A stretch of DNA of 64,000 nt from an uncultured Acidobacteriota bacterium. Lineage in GTDB: Bacteria; Acidobacteriota; Terriglobia; Bryobacterales; Bryobacteraceae. This document shows positions 18,650 through 26,269 of this stretch, in pieces. Location: assembly GCA_902825945.1 (NCBI GenBank), contig CADECY010000007.1, forward strand, positions 62,001 through 126,000, written 5' to 3'. The translations under genes were made by a program, and so were the position numbers. The first letter of the stretch is position 1; each line of letters starts with the position of its first letter. The notes under the pieces are model-generated. The model made no database searches. It was not told where the DNA came from and saw only the letters and a list, made by a program, of their open reading frames with translations.

Positions 18650-18950
18650 GCCCTCTAAACGTTGCAACCGAGTCAATCTCGCCTCCTCGAGTTCGTGGAC
18701 GGTCTCGGTTTTGTCGATGATGGGCGCCTCGTTGATTACGGCCACGGATCCGCTGCCGAGCCGGAAACGCTGGCAAGCTCGTCTGCGGGCTCTCCGTGCT
18801 GGCGGTGGCCAACGGAGGATCGAGTGAACTCGCCCTACCTGGAGAGCGGTTCCAGCAGTCGAAGCCGTTCCGCCGGGGTGGAGGATCTCGACGAGGCCGG
18901 CAGGGAGTCTTGCGCCCGTCCGAGCCACTCAACGGTGAGTTCGTTGCGCG
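18650..18950 (-). pseudogene. Decayed copy of the N-terminal part of the isomerase/epimerase gene
   Basis: Read on the minus strand, this stretch matches the intact gene at 17269-18120 in order and spacing. RNELTVEWLGRAQD corresponds to [14 protein letters not shown]; after one frame change PAGLVEILHPGG corresponds to [33 protein letters not shown] corresponds to [20 protein letters not shown]. The distance from the first to last match is about 294 bases, almost the same as in the intact gene, but the rest of the gene is missing. DNA identity is visible around 18862-18945 against 18023-18106. It is a duplicated or residual fragment with no function expected. Confidence 0.7.
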
Positions 18951-19036
18951 CCAACGGCGGGGGAGGTAAGAAGGAAGATAATTAGTCATTCAGATGAGTA
19001 TTCCCCGTTGTCACTGTCGCGTCATAGGGGACATGG

Positions 19037-19042
19037 TACACT
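19037..19042 (+). promoter_or_regulatory. -10-like hexamer before the PEP-CTERM gene
   Basis: TACACT ends six bases before the ATG, preceded by TGG that could act as an extended -10. Transcription would start at or next to the ATG, giving a leaderless message. No Shine-Dalgarno sequence is present. Confidence 0.4.
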
Positions 19043-19048
19043 TCCGGC

Positions 19049-19894
19049 ATGCTCAAGTTCTCAACGTTGCTCCTCATAGTCACGGCTGCGTCCGCGACGA
19101 CGTCCGACTCCTATTCCGGCGTGCCCCCGTTGTTCGTGCCGATGTCCTTCGAGGTGTGCGGAGGGACTGAGACGCGGAACATCGACGGTAGTGGCGTTAC
19201 GCGGATAGCACAAGTGTCAAGTCCCACTGGCTGCGCAAATGTGCGGATTGACGGGAGACTCACCTTTTCCGTCACCGAGGGGCACTTCGGCTCGTTGACC
19301 TTGGAATCGATTGGCCCTGGGGTCTTGCTGGGCCCATCCTACTACCTCATGGGCATGGATCTTTTCAGTTTCGAGGGCGCCGGCGCGAACTTTGGTTTTT
19401 TGAGTGGCGCGCCGTTAGGCGTGGATCTGCGCATCCATGGCCGTCTCGAGACGACGGCTGGGGTTTTCGATATCCCATTCCCCGATCCGTCGGGACCGAT
19501 ATTGGACCAGATGAACTCGTTCGAATTCCTTTTTCCCGACACCACGGCGCAGACTACCAAGCTCACCTTGACCGTCTCGATAGACAGCCGGTTTCGGACA
19601 GGTTTCCCGCCGTTGAATTTGCCCTCCGCCGGGCCAACCTTCCAGGTCGGCAGCGCCTTCGTCACGTTCACGAACACTCCCCTTCCTACTCCCATTCCGG
19701 AACCATCGACAATGGCTCTCGTAGCCACCTCTTTAGGAGGACTCGCGTTTCGGCGTTCGCGCTGGCGCCGACAGTCGATGTTCCAGCCCACTTTTGAGGT
19801 TACACGCGCACAACGGACTCGCTACGGCGCCCAACCCGCGGCGTGTTCCTCGACCTCGGTGCCGCTCCTTCGCGGCCTGTGCGCTCTCGAGTGA
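19049..19894 (+). CDS. PEP-CTERM sorting-signal protein with an unusual C-terminal tail
   Basis: The 281-residue protein has a signal peptide (MLKFSTLLLIVTAASA) and a beta-rich middle. Near residues 216-243 it carries the PEP-CTERM signal: PIPEPSTMALVATSLGGLAF followed by the basic RRSRWRR. This signal targets proteins to exosortase for processing and attachment or release at the cell surface. In typical members the protein ends right after the arginines; here about 38 residues follow (QSMFQPTFEVTRAQ onward). This suggests a lost stop codon or an extension that might block processing. No exosortase gene is in the window. Function of the mature protein is unknown. Confidence 0.8.
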   Translation: MLKFSTLLLIVTAASATTSDSYSGVPPLFVPMSFEVCGGTETRNIDGSGVTRIAQVSSPTGCANVRIDGRLTFSVTEGHFGSLTLESIGPGVLLGPSYYLMGMDLFSFEGAGANFGFLSGAPLGVDLRIHGRLETTAGVFDIPFPDPSGPILDQMNSFEFLFPDTTAQTTKLTLTVSIDSRFRTGFPPLNLPSAGPTFQVGSAFVTFTNTPLPTPIPEPSTMALVATSLGGLAFRRSRWRRQSMFQPTFEVTRAQRTRYGAQPAACSSTSVPLLRGLCALE

Positions 19895-19927
19895 GCCCCC
19901 GGTGGCCCCCGCGGGAAGAGCAGACTC

Positions 19928-20845
19928 TCATTCTCGCGTCAGCAGCGACCGCACCAGATTCCAAGCCTTCGCGGCGTCGGCAACCTCGGCGACCCCTACC
20001 GGATGATCGCCGGAAATCACGGCTCCGTATCGCGGACCGAACTCCGTCACGACATCGAGCTTACGAGTAGAGATCCGCGTCACCACGCCCGGATCGATGA
20101 CATACGCCGCGGCGAGTTCGTCCCAGAGGTAGCCATTCGCGTCGGGCTTCTTCAGAAAGGCCGGATACTCGTTGCCGAAGCTCTCCCGATAGAGCCGTGT
20201 CACCGGTGTGTCGACCGAGACCACCTCGTCGAAGTGCCGCTTCAGCACAACCGCCTGATTGCAGACATCGAGCGGAAACAGCACCTTCTTGACCGGCGAC
20301 CGGAACACGGCCCGGGCCGCTTCCGGATCGAACCAAAAGTTGAACTCGGCGGACTTGGTCACGTTGCCGGGTACATCGATGTTCCCGCCCATGATCACCA
20401 ACCGCTCGATTCGCGAAGCCAGCGCGGGCTTGCTCTCGAGCAATCGCGCGAGGTTGGTCAGCGGGCCGATCGCGAGCACGGTCGCCGGGCGCTTGGCGAG
20501 TTCGCGCTCCAGGTAGGCGAGCGCGGTCTCCTTCCGTTGCGCGGGCTCCTTCTCGCCGAACGCGCCGGCGAACTCGAGCGGACCCTGGCGCTTCGACATC
20601 TCTGGCGTATGGACCAACGGGCGTTGCGATCCGAGCCGCACCGCAACCTTGCTTCCCAAGAACCGGAGGCTCTCGCGGACATAGCGCTCACCATCCTGCG
20701 CCCACACGTTGCCCGAGACGACGGTGATGCCGCGAACCGAGACCCGCTCGGGGCTCCGCAGGCACATGATGATGGCCGCCGTGTCGTCGGTGAACTTGCC
20801 CGGATCGGTATCGATCAGCAGCGAAGCCGCCGCGAGCATCAACAC
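19928..20845 (-). CDS. Nucleoside hydrolase family protein
   Basis: The 305-residue product matches inosine-uridine-preferring nucleoside hydrolases, which cleave the N-glycosidic bond of ribonucleosides for base salvage. The N-terminal Ca-binding motif reads LLIDTDPGKFTDDTAAI; three residues lie between DTDPG and DD, as in the DTDxGTDVDD subgroup, but the usual middle Asp is Phe. Further motifs are LAIGPLTNLARLL, VIMGGN and AEFNFWFDPEAA. The frame begins at a GTG (20845), and an ATG two codons inside (20839) is equally possible. It follows the Gfo/Idh/MocA gene by one base and is surely co-transcribed. Confidence 0.87.
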   Translation of the reverse strand: MLMLAAASLLIDTDPGKFTDDTAAIIMCLRSPERVSVRGITVVSGNVWAQDGERYVRESLRFLGSKVAVRLGSQRPLVHTPEMSKRQGPLEFAGAFGEKEPAQRKETALAYLERELAKRPATVLAIGPLTNLARLLESKPALASRIERLVIMGGNIDVPGNVTKSAEFNFWFDPEAARAVFRSPVKKVLFPLDVCNQAVVLKRHFDEVVSVDTPVTRLYRESFGNEYPAFLKKPDANGYLWDELAAAYVIDPGVVTRISTRKLDVVTEFGPRYGAVISGDHPVGVAEVADAAKAWNLVRSLLTRE

Positions 20846-20846
20846 G

Positions 20847-21941
20847 CTATCCCACCCGCTGTGTCTTTCCGGACTCGGCCGCGCGATAGGCCGCGAACAC
20901 CGTCCGAAGCGCGTGGAGGCTATCGTCCGTGGTCAGTGGGGGGGCTTCGAGCCCCATCGCCGACCGGATCACATGGCCGACGAACGGCGTGTAGCCGCTC
21001 GGCGTGGTCGCGCCGGTGAAGCGCTTCACCGCGGGCCTGGCATCCTTGGTCGAGAACCATTCGAGCGGATTCGGCGTCTGGTGGTTCACCTCCACCCAGC
21101 CGTGCGAGCCCCAGATCTTGAAGAAGAGCTGCTTGCTCCGGTCGAGATAGTAGCCCGAGGTGAGTGTGCCGAGCGTGCCGTTTTCGAACCGCATCGAGAT
21201 GGCCGCCGAGTCCTCGGTGTCGATCGGCTGACCGCCGACATTGCCGGTGAATCCGGCCACTTGCTGAACCTTCGATCCGGTGATGTAGACGGCGAGGTCG
21301 AGCCAGTGGATGCCGAGCCAAATGAGGTGGCCGCCGCCGGCGCGCTTCTTCTGGGCGATCCAGCTCTGGTGATACTTCGGACTCGTCAGCCGGTTCTGGT
21401 CGGCGATCGTGAAGAAGTCGATGCCGTATACCTTGCCGATCTCGCCGGACTGTACGATCCGTCGCGCCTCCTGCATCACCGGATCGATCCGGTTGGCGAG
21501 CGCGAGCATCAGGTTCCGGTGCTTCGCCTTCGCCTTGGCGGCGAGCGGCTCGAAGTCTTCGACCCGCACGCAGGCTGGCTTCTCCGCCATCACATGGCAT
21601 CCGGCGTCGAGCGCGGCCGAGATCGCGGGCGGAGCGATCGCCGCTTCCATGGTGATCAGGGCGATCGACGGCTTGCGGGCGGCGAAAAGCTCCTTCGGTG
21701 ACTTGTAGACGTCCTCGAGCTTCTCGCCAAGGCCCTTCTTCACGGCGGCGACCGCTCCGCCAGAGGCGTCGCAGAGCGAGACCGTTCCCGCCTCCGGGAC
21801 CTTGGCTAGAGCCTCGATGTAGGCGCCGAGGTGCGGGCCATCGGCATGGGTGATCAGCGCGACTTCGGTTTGCTGGCCAGAGGGAGCGGCGAGTGCGGCC
21901 ATCTGGGCGGCGGAAAGGGTGGTGAAGGTGCGGCGAAGCAT
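20847..21941 (-). CDS. Gfo/Idh/MocA family oxidoreductase
   Basis: The 364-residue protein has the two-domain layout of NAD(P)-dependent sugar or inositol dehydrogenases: an N-terminal Rossmann-like part (TEVALITHADGPHLGAYIEA), the HVMAEKPACV motif with the catalytic-region lysine, and GGGHLIWLGIHWLDLAVY with the conserved histidine. The N terminus MLRRTFTTLSAAQMAALAAP could be a weak twin-arginine-like export signal. The ATG at 21941 is preferred because TATCAT lies about ten bases upstream, although the frame opens at 22010. It forms a pair with the nucleoside hydrolase, suggesting ribose or nucleoside-derived sugar use, but the substrate is not determined. Confidence 0.85.
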   Translation of the reverse strand: MLRRTFTTLSAAQMAALAAPSGQQTEVALITHADGPHLGAYIEALAKVPEAGTVSLCDASGGAVAAVKKGLGEKLEDVYKSPKELFAARKPSIALITMEAAIAPPAISAALDAGCHVMAEKPACVRVEDFEPLAAKAKAKHRNLMLALANRIDPVMQEARRIVQSGEIGKVYGIDFFTIADQNRLTSPKYHQSWIAQKKRAGGGHLIWLGIHWLDLAVYITGSKVQQVAGFTGNVGGQPIDTEDSAAISMRFENGTLGTLTSGYYLDRSKQLFFKIWGSHGWVEVNHQTPNPLEWFSTKDARPAVKRFTGATTPSGYTPFVGHVIRSAMGLEAPPLTTDDSLHALRTVFAAYRAAESGKTQRVG

Positions 21942-22003
21942 GGCGTTATCAATGATACAGCGAAGGATGAGCGGACTCCACTCAAATTTTATGCGCAGAA
22001 TAC

Positions 22004-22032
22004 TTGACATAAACGGACTAATATTACATACT
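22004..22032 (+). promoter_or_regulatory. Sigma-70-type promoter of hsp20
   Basis: TTGACA (22004-22009) is followed after 17 bases by CATACT (22027-22032). The surrounding DNA is AT-rich compared with the rest of the window. The ATG is 40 bases downstream, leaving space for a true leader with a Shine-Dalgarno sequence. This is the best classical promoter I see in the window. Confidence 0.6.
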
Positions 22033-22071
22033 GGACCTGTGATGAGATTTCAGATTCCGGAGGTTCCTCAA

Positions 22072-22518
22072 ATGCTCACCAAGTACCGTCCTTTCAACGA
22101 ATTCGATCAGTTGGCCAAGTCCCTGGCGCTGTTCGACGAACCCTTCAGCCGCATCTTCGGTGAAGGCGCGAACGCCAAGCCGTGGACGCCGCCCGTGGAC
22201 ATTCACGAGACTGACCACGAACTGGTCCTGAAGGCCGACGTCCCCGACGTGAAGCCGGAAGACATCGAGGTCAACTTCGAGAACGGCACGCTCACGCTCA
22301 AGGGCAAGCGCGAGTTCGAGAAGAAGGAAGAGGGCAAGGGTTACCACCGGATCGAGCGCAACTACGGCACCTTCGTACGCGCGTTCTCGCTTCCGGAAAC
22401 CATTGACCCAGAAAAGCTCACCGCAGGCTACAAAGACGGCGTCCTGACGATCACCATCGGCAAGAAGGAGGTCGCCAAGCCGCGCACGGTGAAGGTGAAC
22501 GTCTCGGCTGTGGCGTAA
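22072..22518 (+). CDS. hsp20: Small heat shock protein, Hsp20/alpha-crystallin family
   Basis: The 148-residue chaperone binds unfolding proteins in the cytosol without ATP. The alpha-crystallin domain runs from about residue 40 to 135 (PPVDIHETDHELVLKADVPD, ENGTLTLKGKRE, NYGTFVRAFSLPE) and contains the GVLTITIGKK form of the conserved GxLxI motif. The ATG at 22072 has GGAGG at 22059-22063, eight bases upstream, so it is chosen over the longer open frame. It has its own promoter and a strong terminator and so is a single-gene unit. Heat or stress induction is likely but no known operator is visible. Confidence 0.95.
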   Translation: MLTKYRPFNEFDQLAKSLALFDEPFSRIFGEGANAKPWTPPVDIHETDHELVLKADVPDVKPEDIEVNFENGTLTLKGKREFEKKEEGKGYHRIERNYGTFVRAFSLPETIDPEKLTAGYKDGVLTITIGKKEVAKPRTVKVNVSAVA

Positions 22519-22541
22519 GCGGCTCGACAGCAGGAAGACCA

Positions 22542-22568
22542 GGGCCGGAGGTCAAACGCCTCCGGCCC
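22542..22568 (+). terminator. Rho-independent terminator after hsp20
   Basis: A perfect 10-base inverted repeat (GGGCCGGAGG and CCTCCGGCCC) with a seven-base loop starts 24 bases after the hsp20 stop. It is followed by a short T-containing stretch (TTAAGCCATTTT). It may also help end transcription of the minus-strand uronate isomerase gene, which stops at 22745. Confidence 0.75.
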
Positions 22569-22744
22569 TTAAGCCATTTTCCACCCGCACCGAAAAGGCG
22601 GGCGAGAACTTTCCGCACCGTTCGCTACTTGTTCAGAAACTCGTAGCCTGCGTAGGGGCGGCACGAAATCAATGAGAACACGCCGCCGGCAGGCGAAGAT
22701 CCGAGGCGGATTCCGCCGGCCCAAATCTTCGGCTGACCCGCCCC

Positions 22745-24154
22745 TCACACTCCGTCGAGCCCGAGATATCGCCGCGCGTTGCCGTAGCAGATGTCGCGAA
22801 TCATGGGCCCGAGCCAGTCCTCGCGGTCCGGCAGAAGCCCCGCCTCGAGGTCCTGGCCCAGCATGTTGCAGAGTGTTCTTCGGAAGTACTCGTGACGCGG
22901 GAATGACAGGAATGATCGCGAGTCGGTGAGCATGCCGACGAAGCGCGACAGCAGACCGGTATTCGACAGCGCGTTCATCTGCCACTCCATGCCTTCCTTC
23001 TGATCGAGGAACCACCAGCCAGACCCGAACTGGATCTTGCCCGGGATGGTCCCGTCTTGGAAGTTTCCGGCCATCGTCGCGAAGGCGTAGTTCTGCACCG
23101 GATTGACGTTGTACAGGATCATCTTCGGCAGCAGGTTCTCACGCTCGAGTGCGTTCATATAGCCACCGAGCGATTCGATCTGGTTCCAGTCGCCCATCGA
23201 GTCGAAGCCGGTGTCCGGGCCGAGTTCGGCGAGCTTGCGCGTGTTGGCGCTGCGATAGGCGCCGAGGTGCAACTGCTTGGTCCATCCCTTCGCCGCGTCG
23301 AGCCTTCCGTAGTGGAGCATGAGGAAGGTCGCGAACTTGCGGTAGTCGTCCGCGGAGGCGGCCTTGCCAGCGCGGGCTCGATCGAAGATAGCCACTGCGT
23401 CCGCCTGCGAGCAGGAGTCCGCGAACGCCGTGTTTAGCCCGTGGTCGGAGAGACGGCAACCGAGAGAATGGAAGAAGTCATGCCGCTTGCGAAGTGCGTC
23501 GAGCATCGCGGCCAAGTTCCGGATCTCGGCGTTCGACGCAGCCGCGAGCTTGTCGACCCACGCGTTCCAGGAGGCGGGATCATCCACGCGCAGCGACTTG
23601 TCCGGACGGAACGCCGGATACACCTTCGTCTCGAGAGCCGAATCCCGAAGCTGCTGGTGGAATCCGAGGTCATCCACCGGATCATCCGTGGTGCAAAGCG
23701 CCTTGACGTTGAACTTCTCGAGGATTCCCCAAACGCGCAGATCCTCGGTCGCTAGCATCGCGCCGGCGCGGTCGTAGATCGAGTCCGCGGTTGATTCTTC
23801 GAGGTAGTCCGTAATGCCGAAGTAGCGAACGAGTTCGAGGTGCGTCCAGTGGAACAGGGGATTGCGCAGAGTCGCAGGCACGGTGCGCGCCCAGGCGCGG
23901 AACTTGTCGCGCGGCGGTGTGTCCTTCCCCGTGCAGAAGGCCTCGGAAACTCCGTTCGCCCGCATGGCGCGCCACTTGTAGTGATCGCCTTCGAGCCAGA
24001 TGTCGTACAGGTTGGCGAACTGACGATTTCCGGCGAGATCCTGCGGCGGCAGATGGTTGTGGTAATCGAGGATCGGCTCGTCCTTCGCGTAGGCGCGATA
24101 AAGATGCCGGGCGGAAGCGTTCGAGAGCAGGAAGTCGTCGTGGATGAAGGCCAT
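22745..24154 (-). CDS. uxaC: Glucuronate (uronate) isomerase
   Basis: UxaC converts D-glucuronate to D-fructuronate and D-galacturonate to D-tagaturonate, the first cytosolic step of uronic-acid breakdown. The 469-residue length is normal. Family marks are ILDYHNHLPPQDLAGN with the metal-binding HxH, LCTTDDPVDDL, QLHLGAYRS, DTGFDSMGD and the near-terminal GNARRYLGL. The ATG at 24154 has GGAGG five to nine bases upstream, so it is chosen over the longer frame. It lies 22 bases after the outer-membrane barrel gene and may be read with it. No uxaB or uxuA is in the window. The context suggests growth on pectin or glucuronoxylan sugars. Confidence 0.95.
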   Translation of the reverse strand: MAFIHDDFLLSNASARHLYRAYAKDEPILDYHNHLPPQDLAGNRQFANLYDIWLEGDHYKWRAMRANGVSEAFCTGKDTPPRDKFRAWARTVPATLRNPLFHWTHLELVRYFGITDYLEESTADSIYDRAGAMLATEDLRVWGILEKFNVKALCTTDDPVDDLGFHQQLRDSALETKVYPAFRPDKSLRVDDPASWNAWVDKLAAASNAEIRNLAAMLDALRKRHDFFHSLGCRLSDHGLNTAFADSCSQADAVAIFDRARAGKAASADDYRKFATFLMLHYGRLDAAKGWTKQLHLGAYRSANTRKLAELGPDTGFDSMGDWNQIESLGGYMNALERENLLPKMILYNVNPVQNYAFATMAGNFQDGTIPGKIQFGSGWWFLDQKEGMEWQMNALSNTGLLSRFVGMLTDSRSFLSFPRHEYFRRTLCNMLGQDLEAGLLPDREDWLGPMIRDICYGNARRYLGLDGV

Positions 24155-24176
24155 GAAACCTCCCATTATCGCGCGG

Positions 24177-24785
24177 TCACCGGAACCGGTAGCCGATTCC
24201 CACCTCAAAGCATTTCGACGCTGATTCGTCGATATAGCGCGGCAGCAGCGAATAGCCAGCGCGGAAGGTGACCTTCGGCGTGAGGCTGATCAGTCCGCCG
24301 ATCCGGAGCGCGAGCATCGCATCGGTCCGGTTAGCGCGGCCCTCGGTTGGCTCGCCGAGAATCGCCCCCGCGTTGGCGTCACGGCCGATGATCGGGCGGA
24401 CGCGATAGTGCTGACGCTCATGCTCGAACCCCCAGCCCGCGCCCGCATAGATCGAGAAGCGGTCGCGGCGCCACATCCGGACCACCGACGGAATCAACGC
24501 GACCCGGCGCTCCTTGACGAAGTTGCCAGACTCGGGGACGGGGAATCCGTCGACGGAGGGATTACCTTCGACGGCGCTCGTGGTCACGTCGAACAATGCC
24601 GCCCACTTGCGACCGAGCGGGGCGAGAACTCCGCCGCCCACTTGTGGCTTCCACTCATGCGACGCCGAGAGGTTGCCGTGGAAGTAGGCGCCGGTGAGTC
24701 CATAGGCTTCGAACGACGGTTGCCGCTGCTGCGCCAACATCGCGGCGGGGATCAGCGCGGCGATCGTGCCCACGATCCGCCTCAT
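24177..24785 (-). CDS. Outer-membrane beta-barrel protein
   Basis: The 202-residue protein has a signal peptide (MRRIVGTIAALIPAAMLAQ) followed by alternating strands typical of small eight-stranded barrels: YGLTGAYFHGN, VGGGVLAPLGRKWAALFD, SIYAGAGWGFEHERQHY, ALRIGGLISLTPKVTFRAGY and the terminal VGIGYRFR. It lies just upstream of uxaC and faces a divergent gene only 26 bases away. A second, truncated copy lies at 25844-26242. The family is OmpA/OmpW-like in appearance but has no named function. Confidence 0.75.
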   Translation of the reverse strand: MRRIVGTIAALIPAAMLAQQRQPSFEAYGLTGAYFHGNLSASHEWKPQVGGGVLAPLGRKWAALFDVTTSAVEGNPSVDGFPVPESGNFVKERRVALIPSVVRMWRRDRFSIYAGAGWGFEHERQHYRVRPIIGRDANAGAILGEPTEGRANRTDAMLALRIGGLISLTPKVTFRAGYSLLPRYIDESASKCFEVGIGYRFR

Positions 24786-24791
24786 GTCCCC

Positions 24792-24804
24792 ACTATGCTA
24801 CATT
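24792..24804. promoter_or_regulatory. Overlapping divergent -10-like boxes
   Basis: Only 26 bases separate the start codons at 24785 (minus) and 24812 (plus). TACATT (24799-24804) ends seven bases before the plus-strand ATG. On the minus strand CATAGT (24797-24792) or TAGCAT (24800-24795) lies six to nine bases before the ATG. Both messages would therefore be leaderless or nearly so. The same arrangement recurs in the duplicated pair near 26250. Confidence 0.4.
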
Positions 24805-24811
24805 TCACGCG

Positions 24812-25270
24812 ATGAACGCCATCTTCGCGAAGCTGAACTTCAAGTCGCAACCGGCGGCGTACGTGATCAACGCGCCGGTGTCGTTCGAGCCCGCGCTGCG
24901 AGAAATGGCGGACCTCACCGAGGTCCGGACCAGCCTGCCTGAGGCGCGGGATGTTGCGTTCGCCCTCGCCTTCGCGACGAAGAAGCGCGAAGTGGATGAC
25001 TTCGCCGATCGCATCGCCAAAGGCGCTTCAGGCGACGCCGTCGTGTGGATCGCCTATCCGATGGGGTCGTCGAAGCGCTACCAATGCGAGTTCAATCGCG
25101 ACAACGGCTGGGACCGCTTCGGCGTGAACGGGTTCGAGCCGGTGCGGCAGGTCGCGATCGACGAGGACTGGTCCGCGCAGCGATTCCGGCGCGTGGAGCA
25201 CATCCAGAATATGACGCGGAGTTTCGCGATGACGGAGGCGGGGAAGGCGAAGGTGGCGAAGAGGGGGTAA
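24812..25270 (+). CDS. Conserved protein of unknown function (152 aa)
   Basis: The soluble 152-residue protein contains segments that look conserved and catalytic-like: DAVVWIAYPMGSSKRYQCEF, RDNGWDRFGVNGFEPVRQVA and IDEDWSAQRFRRVEHIQNMT. Relatives with the VWIAYPK.SS and EPVRQVAID.DWSALRFR pattern occur in Bacteroidetes and Acidobacteria, where they are annotated only as hypothetical; this is from memory. No signal peptide or membrane segment is seen. A decayed second copy at 26270-26737 keeps exactly these segments, which supports their being the core of the protein. Function unknown. Confidence 0.75.
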   Translation: MNAIFAKLNFKSQPAAYVINAPVSFEPALREMADLTEVRTSLPEARDVAFALAFATKKREVDDFADRIAKGASGDAVVWIAYPMGSSKRYQCEFNRDNGWDRFGVNGFEPVRQVAIDEDWSAQRFRRVEHIQNMTRSFAMTEAGKAKVAKRG

Positions 25271-25271
25271 C

Positions 25272-25637
25272 GTGGTCAGTCGAAGGCTGCTGATCGCGTT
25301 GGCGGCGGCAACGTTCTCGTGCGGAGACGTGGACGAGTATCGGCGTACCAGACAGTTCGCCGCCAACGGAAGAACCTACCTGCTCTATGGCGCATCGGGC
25401 CAAGTTTGCGACGGCCACTACTTCCACATGCGTGATGGTGGCGCCCGGATCTTCGATTTCCGGAAACGGATGCTGTATCGCGACTTGTACTCGAGCTCGG
25501 AGCACACCTTCGACTCACTCGACGCGAGGGAAAAGGCCGAAGTCATCGAGATCGCGCGCGCCGCGGCCGCCTTCGCTGATCGAAAGGGCGAGCGCCGACA
25601 GGCGGAAGTCTTCCAGCGCTTCCTGGAACAGCAGTAG
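25272..25637 (+). CDS. Small predicted lipoprotein, function unknown
   Basis: The 121-residue product starts at a GTG one base after the previous stop. Its N terminus MVSRRLLIALAAATFSCGD has a lipobox-like TFSC, so Cys17 may be lipidated. The rest is hydrophilic with an amphipathic C-terminal helix (REKAEVIEIARAAAAFADRK). No family is recognised. The close spacing implies co-transcription with the 152-residue gene, but this gene is not part of the duplicated unit. Confidence 0.55.
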   Translation: MVSRRLLIALAAATFSCGDVDEYRRTRQFAANGRTYLLYGASGQVCDGHYFHMRDGGARIFDFRKRMLYRDLYSSSEHTFDSLDAREKAEVIEIARAAAAFADRKGERRQAEVFQRFLEQQ

Positions 25638-25651
25638 ACCCGCGACGCTGA

Positions 25652-25855
25652 CTACGAGTCCGCGTCTTTGCCGAGCGTCGCCACGAACGAATCGGCTTCC
25701 CGGATCGAAGCTTCCATATCGCCGATCAGCGCCGTGACATCGGTGCCGATCTTCATCGACGATCCTTCAGCGACCGGATCGCGCGCGCGTTCAAGTTGTG
25801 CTTCAGGAACAGCACCTGATCCTGGAAGGCGGCAACAGCGGTTTCATGCGCTTTT
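25652..25855 (-). pseudogene. C-terminal remnant resembling a DUF2959 protein
   Basis: On the minus strand two short frames joined by an ATGA overlap spell a helical tail: AVAAFQDQVLFLKHNLNARA, IRSLKD, then KIGTDVTALIGDMEASIREA, DSFVATLGK. This pattern resembles, from memory, the C terminus of the DUF2959 family. A frameshift splits it at about 25756, and everything upstream is missing: the frame runs directly into the truncated barrel gene at about 25858. It is the 3' half of a deletion fusion and unlikely to be functional. Confidence 0.55.
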
Positions 25856-26242
25856 CGGAATCGCTTCACGGCCGATGATCGGGCGGACGCGATAGTGCTG
25901 GCGCTCATGCTCGAACCCCCAGCCCACGCCCGCGTAGATCGAGAAGCGGTCGCGGCGCCACATCCGCACCACCGACGGAATCAGCGCCGCCTCCGGCACC
26001 CGATATCCATCCACGGATGGATTGCCTTCGACGGCGCTCGTGGTCACGTCGAACAATGCCGCCCAACGGCGTCCGAGCGGAGCGAGTACGCCGCCGCCCA
26101 CTTGCGGGTTCCATTCGTGCGACGCGGAGCGGTTGCCGTGGAAGTATCCGCCCGTGAGTCCAAAGACTTCGAACGACGGTTGTCGCTGCTGCGCCCACAA
26201 CGCGGGGACGAGGAACGAAAGCGAGCCCACGATTCGTCTCAT
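25844..26242 (-). pseudogene. Truncated second copy of the outer-membrane barrel gene
   Basis: The start MRRIVGSLSFLVPALWAQ through RVRPIIGREA matches the intact barrel protein (24177-24785) closely, with an internal loss of about seven residues before VALIPSVVRMWRR (ESGNFVKERR region). It then ends in IPKSA and a stop. The last third, including four or more barrel strands and the C-terminal aromatic signal, is replaced by the remnant at 25652-25855. It could be translated but should not fold or insert. Confidence 0.8.
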
Positions 26243-26269
26243 TTCCCCACTATGCTGCATCCAACCAGG

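Noticed and set aside
18364..18720. Plus-strand open frame of 118 codons above the PEP-CTERM gene
   Set aside because: No motif, and part of it lies opposite the isomerase relic.
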